Below, in pieces: positions 5,647 through 8,355 of a DNA stretch of 8,355 nucleotides. The DNA is taken from the NCBI GenBank assembly GCA_030043155.1, contig JASHYE010000505.1:1-8355 (forward strand). Reading direction: 5' to 3'. A model generated the notes under the pieces. That model had not been told where the DNA came from. It was given only the letters and a program-made list of their open reading frames with translations, and searched no databases. The position numbers and the translations under genes are program-made. The DNA is from Candidatus Acidiferrales bacterium (GTDB lineage: Bacteria > Acidobacteriota > Terriglobia > Acidoferrales > UBA7541). The first letter of the stretch is position 1; each line of letters begins with the position of its first letter.

Positions 5647-7332
5647 TTATTTCCTCTCATAAATGACTTGCCCGTCAAAAATGGTCAGGTCAACTTTCGC
5701 TTCGCGAATCTGCTCTGGACGGATGTGAAAAATATCCTCGGAGAGAACCACAATATCAGCCAATTTGCCGAGAGCGAGCGAGCCTTTGATCTTCTCCGTT
5801 TTTGAGGCGTACGCCGATCCCATCGTGTAAGCGCGAACCGCTTCCGCCACGGAGATTTTCTGCTCAGGCACCCAACCATCTGGACGTTTTTCATCCAGAG
5901 GACGCCGAGTGACCGCAGCGTAAATGCCTTGCAACGGATCGATGGGCGCCACAAACCAATCGGAGCCGAATGCGAGAATCGCGCCCGAGTCGAGCAGCGA
6001 ACGAAACGCATAGGTTGTCTTAGCACGCTCGCATCCGATGCGCTGATCCGCCCAACGCCCGTCATCGATGCAGTGGTACGGCTGCACCGAAGCAATCACA
6101 TTCAATTTAGCGAACCTGGCAATGTCCGCGGGCTGCAGGTGTTGCGCATGTTCGATGCGCAGGCGCCGATCACGCAGCTCGTTGTCCTGCTGAAGTTTCT
6201 CGAACAAGTTCAAAATCGTATGGTTCGCCCGATCTCCAATGGCGTGAACCGCGAGCTGCAGGCCAGCATTATCGGCTTCACACAGGTTCCGGTACACCTC
6301 TTCCGGATCGTTCAATTCGTCGCTCGGAATCCCTCGCGAATGTGGCGCATCGGTGTATGGATCAAAAAACCATGCGGTTGCTGAGCCGAGTGCGCCATCG
6401 GCAAAACTCTTGATGCCCTGCATCTGAAGCAGATCCGTTGCCGGCATCCGCATCTGCGCGAATCGTCGAAACTCTGGAAGAGGAAAGTGCACAGAAACTC
6501 GAACGTGAAGCTGGCGCTGAGCCTGAAGTTTCTGATAAGCATGAATAACTGTTTCCAAACCGTCGGCGCGACGAAGTCCTAACACCCCCATCTCTTGAAC
6601 GCTGGTGACGCCGTATTTCGCGGCATGCTGCTGAGCCGCCAAAATAGCTAAGATTACCTGCGCTTCAGAGGGCGCGGGAATGCAGCGCTCGATTAGGCTT
6701 CGCGCGGAGTCTTTGAAGATACCTGTCGGGTTTCCACTAGCATCCCGAACGATCTCACCTCCGAGAACGTCATTCGTGTTCCTATCAATATGGGCCAACT
6801 TCATCGCGACGGAATTTGCCAGCGACGAATGCCCTTCGAAGCGATTCACGAATACCGGATTGTCTGGCGTAACAGGGTCGATCAGTTCGTGACTGGGCAG
6901 GATGGAGGGCGCCCAATTTCGGTGGTCCCAGTTCCCGCCGAGGATCCATTCACCCTTGGGGCGTGTCCGCGCAAACTTGCCGATTTCGTCGCGGAATACC
7001 GATGGGCTATTGGCATGGCGAAGTTGAACGAGCGAAAGGCTGGCGCCTCCCATATAAAAATGAAGATGGGCATCATTAAAACCGGGGACGACTCGCCGGC
7101 CGCCTAGTTCGATTACTTTCGTATGGGAGCCTGCAAGCTTCAAGATCGCTTCGGAAGTTCCAACAGCCATGATTCGGTTCGCTCTGATGGCTATTGCTTC
7201 TGCCTCGGGCTGCGTAGGATTTCCTGTCCAGACTCTTCCCCGAACAAGAATCAAATCCGCATTGTTTTCTCCTCTGGTGAGCACTGAACCGAGCAGAAAA
7301 AAAAAGCCGAGAAACACGAAAGGATCTATCAT
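5647..7332 (-). CDS. YtcJ-type amidohydrolase (Amidohydrolase_3 family), probably exported
   Basis: The family includes metal-dependent hydrolases of amides and formamides, such as NfdA, an N-substituted formamide deformylase of similar length; the substrate here is unknown. The chosen ATG gives 561 aa and has GAGG 6 nt upstream. Its N-terminus is hydrophobic (FVFLGFFFLLGSVL, 5-18), suggesting a signal peptide or anchor, though it lacks the usual basic n-region. Key motifs in order: PGFNDAHLH with metal ligands H89 and H91, NWDHRNW (134-140), GIKSFADGALGS with K308 as candidate bridging lysine, AVHAIGDRAN with H363, RIEHAQH with H395, FGSDW with D458, and the terminal GKLADIVVL strand typical of amidohydrolases. 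A frame extension to 7455 exists, but it has no good ribosome binding site and runs into a less gene-like region. Codons 10-12 are a run of nine T. The methyltransferase gene lies 174 bp upstream on the same strand; no clear promoter was seen between them. Confidence 0.9.
   Translation of the reverse strand: MIDPFVFLGFFFLLGSVLTRGENNADLILVRGRVWTGNPTQPEAEAIAIRANRIMAVGTSEAILKLAGSHTKVIELGGRRVVPGFNDAHLHFYMGGASLSLVQLRHANSPSVFRDEIGKFARTRPKGEWILGGNWDHRNWAPSILPSHELIDPVTPDNPVFVNRFEGHSSLANSVAMKLAHIDRNTNDVLGGEIVRDASGNPTGIFKDSARSLIERCIPAPSEAQVILAILAAQQHAAKYGVTSVQEMGVLGLRRADGLETVIHAYQKLQAQRQLHVRVSVHFPLPEFRRFAQMRMPATDLLQMQGIKSFADGALGSATAWFFDPYTDAPHSRGIPSDELNDPEEVYRNLCEADNAGLQLAVHAIGDRANHTILNLFEKLQQDNELRDRRLRIEHAQHLQPADIARFAKLNVIASVQPYHCIDDGRWADQRIGCERAKTTYAFRSLLDSGAILAFGSDWFVAPIDPLQGIYAAVTRRPLDEKRPDGWVPEQKISVAEAVRAYTMGSAYASKTEKIKGSLALGKLADIVVLSEDIFHIRPEQIREAKVDLTIFDGQVIYERK
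7297..7305. repeat. Nine-base A/T homopolymer in the amidohydrolase signal region
   Basis: Nine A on the plus strand read as TTT TTT TTT, codons 10-12 of the amidohydrolase (Phe-Phe-Phe). A length change of one or two bases would shift the frame directly after the start. It may be only a consequence of a Phe-rich signal segment. Confidence 0.7.
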
Positions 7333-7506
7333 GCGTAGCCTCAGGATGTCTCTTTTGATTGGCGGATGAATATCACGCGGAAGATGTCCGGTGCGCTCTG
7401 CATTCGACACAATCCCGTTCGCAGGCGAAGACAATTCCCAAGCGTTGACATTCAAACCACACGCCTTGCGAAGTCGTCGCGCACATTGAGCAAATCTCCT
7501 GCATTC
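7333..7506 (-). other. Spacer between methyltransferase and amidohydrolase genes
   Basis: This 174-bp stretch holds the GAGG ribosome binding site of the amidohydrolase near its left end. I could not find a -35/-10 pair with good match and spacing on the minus strand, nor a stem followed by a T-run. Co-transcription with the methyltransferase therefore remains possible. Confidence 0.4.
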
Positions 7507-8070
7507 TCAGACACGACACGCATGAAACCTCAATGCGCCCATAGCGAGCTCTACAGATATTTCGCCAAATCCCGCCCTTTCCAGACGGTCCTTGATGGTG
7601 TCCGGATCAATCAGAACCATCGTGTCCCCAATGTGGATCAGTTTCATCGTTAAGCTTGGCCTGCTGTCGGTGGCGACGAACATAGCCTTCGGCTTGAGGA
7701 CACGGTACGCTTCGCGAAACAGTTGATCTTGTAACTCGATACTCGGAACATGATGAAGCATGGTGAAGCACACTGCGCCGGAGAAACTCTCGGCAGGAAA
7801 TGGCATTGCCGTAGCATCACTCTCCACCACTTGCACGTTCGTTCCTTGCATCCGTGAACGCAAAGAAATAGCCAGTTTTTTATCGACTTCAATCGAGGTG
7901 ATGCGTGCGAAGCGCCTGTGCAATATCTCCGTCGTCAGTCCAGGCCCAGGCCCGATTTCGAGAAGATGGTCGCCAAGTTCAACGCCGCCAAGCGCCCAAG
8001 GAATCAGCTCGTTTTCAAGCCTTCGTCTCCAGCTGTTTGACCGGCAGAACCAATGATGGATTCGGTTCAT
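7507..8070 (-). CDS. Class I SAM-dependent methyltransferase
   Basis: The 187-aa protein transfers a methyl group from S-adenosylmethionine; the acceptor cannot be deduced. Motif I for SAM binding is LEIGPGPG (37-44), the acidic end of strand 2 is SIEVD (59-63), and the following ESDATAMPFP and FTMLHHV segments match the usual adenine-pocket and motif-IV positions of the UbiE/Methyltransf_11 type. The length is short but complete for this fold. The N-terminus MNRIHHWFCRSNSW resembles the start of similar bacterial proteins I recall, which supports the ATG chosen. The frame stays open for 29 further codons upstream but has no ATG, GTG or TTG there, so no earlier start exists. No Shine-Dalgarno sequence precedes the ATG. 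It is divergent from the gene at the right edge and lies upstream of the amidohydrolase on the same strand. Confidence 0.9.
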   Translation of the reverse strand: MNRIHHWFCRSNSWRRRLENELIPWALGGVELGDHLLEIGPGPGLTTEILHRRFARITSIEVDKKLAISLRSRMQGTNVQVVESDATAMPFPAESFSGAVCFTMLHHVPSIELQDQLFREAYRVLKPKAMFVATDSRPSLTMKLIHIGDTMVLIDPDTIKDRLERAGFGEISVELAMGALRFHACRV

Positions 8071-8300
8071 CGCGCGCCATTCATGCCGCGGTTCAATACA
8101 ATGCTTGAATAGGTATGCACAATCTGCCCTGCGGAGTGTCTCATGATGGTTACTATAGCCAGAGGTTTATTTGAATTCTTTCAACATCGCGACCTTGAAT
8201 GTCGAAAAAACGACAAGGTGTTTCGTTTCGGTCGGAAGCTGCAGCGTGAGTTTCGGCGCTTGCGATCCAGTGGTCTCGTGCTAGTGTGCGGTACTAAGCC
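8071..8300. promoter_or_regulatory. Divergent intergenic region with possible promoters for both flanking genes
   Basis: On the minus strand TATAGT (8152-8157) is a good -10 for the methyltransferase and is identical to the -10 of the bactofilin promoter, but the nearest -35-like TTGAAA (8179-8184) is 21 bp away, too far for a standard promoter. On the plus strand TTGCGA (8260-8265), 16 bp and TAGTGT (8282-8287) is a weak pair that would give a leader of about 7 nt for the gene at 8301. Two inverted repeats lie between: TTGAA-N4-TTCAA (8171-8184) and TGTCG-A6-CGACA (8200-8215). Either could be an operator; neither is a standard terminator. Confidence 0.3.
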
Positions 8301-8355
8301 ATGAAAAGACTACGAACAAAGCTCACGGACCTACTCGGAATTGCACTGCCAATCG
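8301..8355 (+). CDS. Probable nitronate monooxygenase (2-nitropropane dioxygenase family), only the first 18 codons
   Basis: The visible peptide is MKRLRTKLTDLLGIALPI. A basic start followed by LTDLLGI.LPI is how many nitronate monooxygenases begin, just before the IQAPM flavin-barrel strand; those FMN enzymes oxidise nitronates such as propionate-3-nitronate. The next residues lie outside the window, so the call rests on this short match alone. An in-frame TAA two codons upstream (8295-8297) means that the ATG at 8301 is the earliest possible start. There is no Shine-Dalgarno sequence. It is divergent from the methyltransferase. Confidence 0.55.
   Translation, partial: MKRLRTKLTDLLGIALPI

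Noticed and set aside
7333..7455. 41-residue N-terminal extension of the amidohydrolase
   Set aside because: It would put the hydrophobic segment inside the protein and has no good ribosome binding site. An in-frame GTG within it (codon 16 of the longer frame) would add basic residues before the hydrophobic core, so it is not fully excluded.
8071..8157. Open frame of 29 codons in frame with and upstream of the methyltransferase
   Set aside because: It contains no ATG, GTG or TTG, and known relatives appear to start at the MNRIH methionine.
8200..8215. TGTCG-A6-CGACA considered as a terminator
   Set aside because: The stem is only 5 bp and the homopolymer is in the loop, not after the stem; it also lies upstream of both flanking genes.

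Overview
The window looks like an ordinary chromosomal segment of a moderately GC-rich, probably Gram-negative soil-type bacterium. The gene mix suggests an acidobacterium (Terriglobia-like): a bactofilin beginning MWRK, a GalT-like protein directly coupled to a DUF218 protein, a secreted S9 prolyl-oligopeptidase-type peptidase with SPDG propeller repeats, and an exported YtcJ-type amidohydrolase. That placement rests on recalled family resemblance and was not tested by any search. I see no phage, insertion sequence, CRISPR array, rRNA or tRNA.

Layout, left to right. Minus strand: the 5' part of a bactofilin gene runs off the left edge (1-403). It has a well-formed promoter and, further upstream, a perfect 8-bp inverted repeat. 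Next, also on the minus strand, is a two-gene unit, galT-like (1276-2253) followed by a DUF218/YdcF-like membrane-anchored gene (626-1279). The two share an ATGA overlap and have a good promoter just ahead of galT. A possible small secreted protein of 96 aa (2366-2656, minus) lies upstream. Plus strand: tadA (2798-3289), apparently read from a leaderless or nearly leaderless mRNA, then a secreted S9 peptidase (3436-5589) with its own promoter and a strong ribosome binding site. Minus strand again: a YtcJ-type amidohydrolase with a hydrophobic N-terminus (5647-7332) and a class I SAM-dependent methyltransferase (7507-8070). At the right edge the first 18 codons of a probable nitronate monooxygenase start on the plus strand (8301), divergent from the methyltransferase.

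The genes do not form one pathway. The clearest functional pairing is galT-like plus DUF218, where translational coupling suggests a shared role, possibly in sugar-nucleotide or cell-envelope metabolism (inference). The S9 peptidase and the amidohydrolase are convergent and both probably exported, which fits scavenging of peptides and amides, but they are separately transcribed. The most useful leads are small ones: an inverted repeat upstream of the bactofilin promoter, Glu in place of the conserved active-site Gln in the GalT-like enzyme, a 12-bp in-frame duplication in tadA, the leaderless tadA start, and a nine-base A/T run in the amidohydrolase signal region. I did not find a convincing new multi-gene system.
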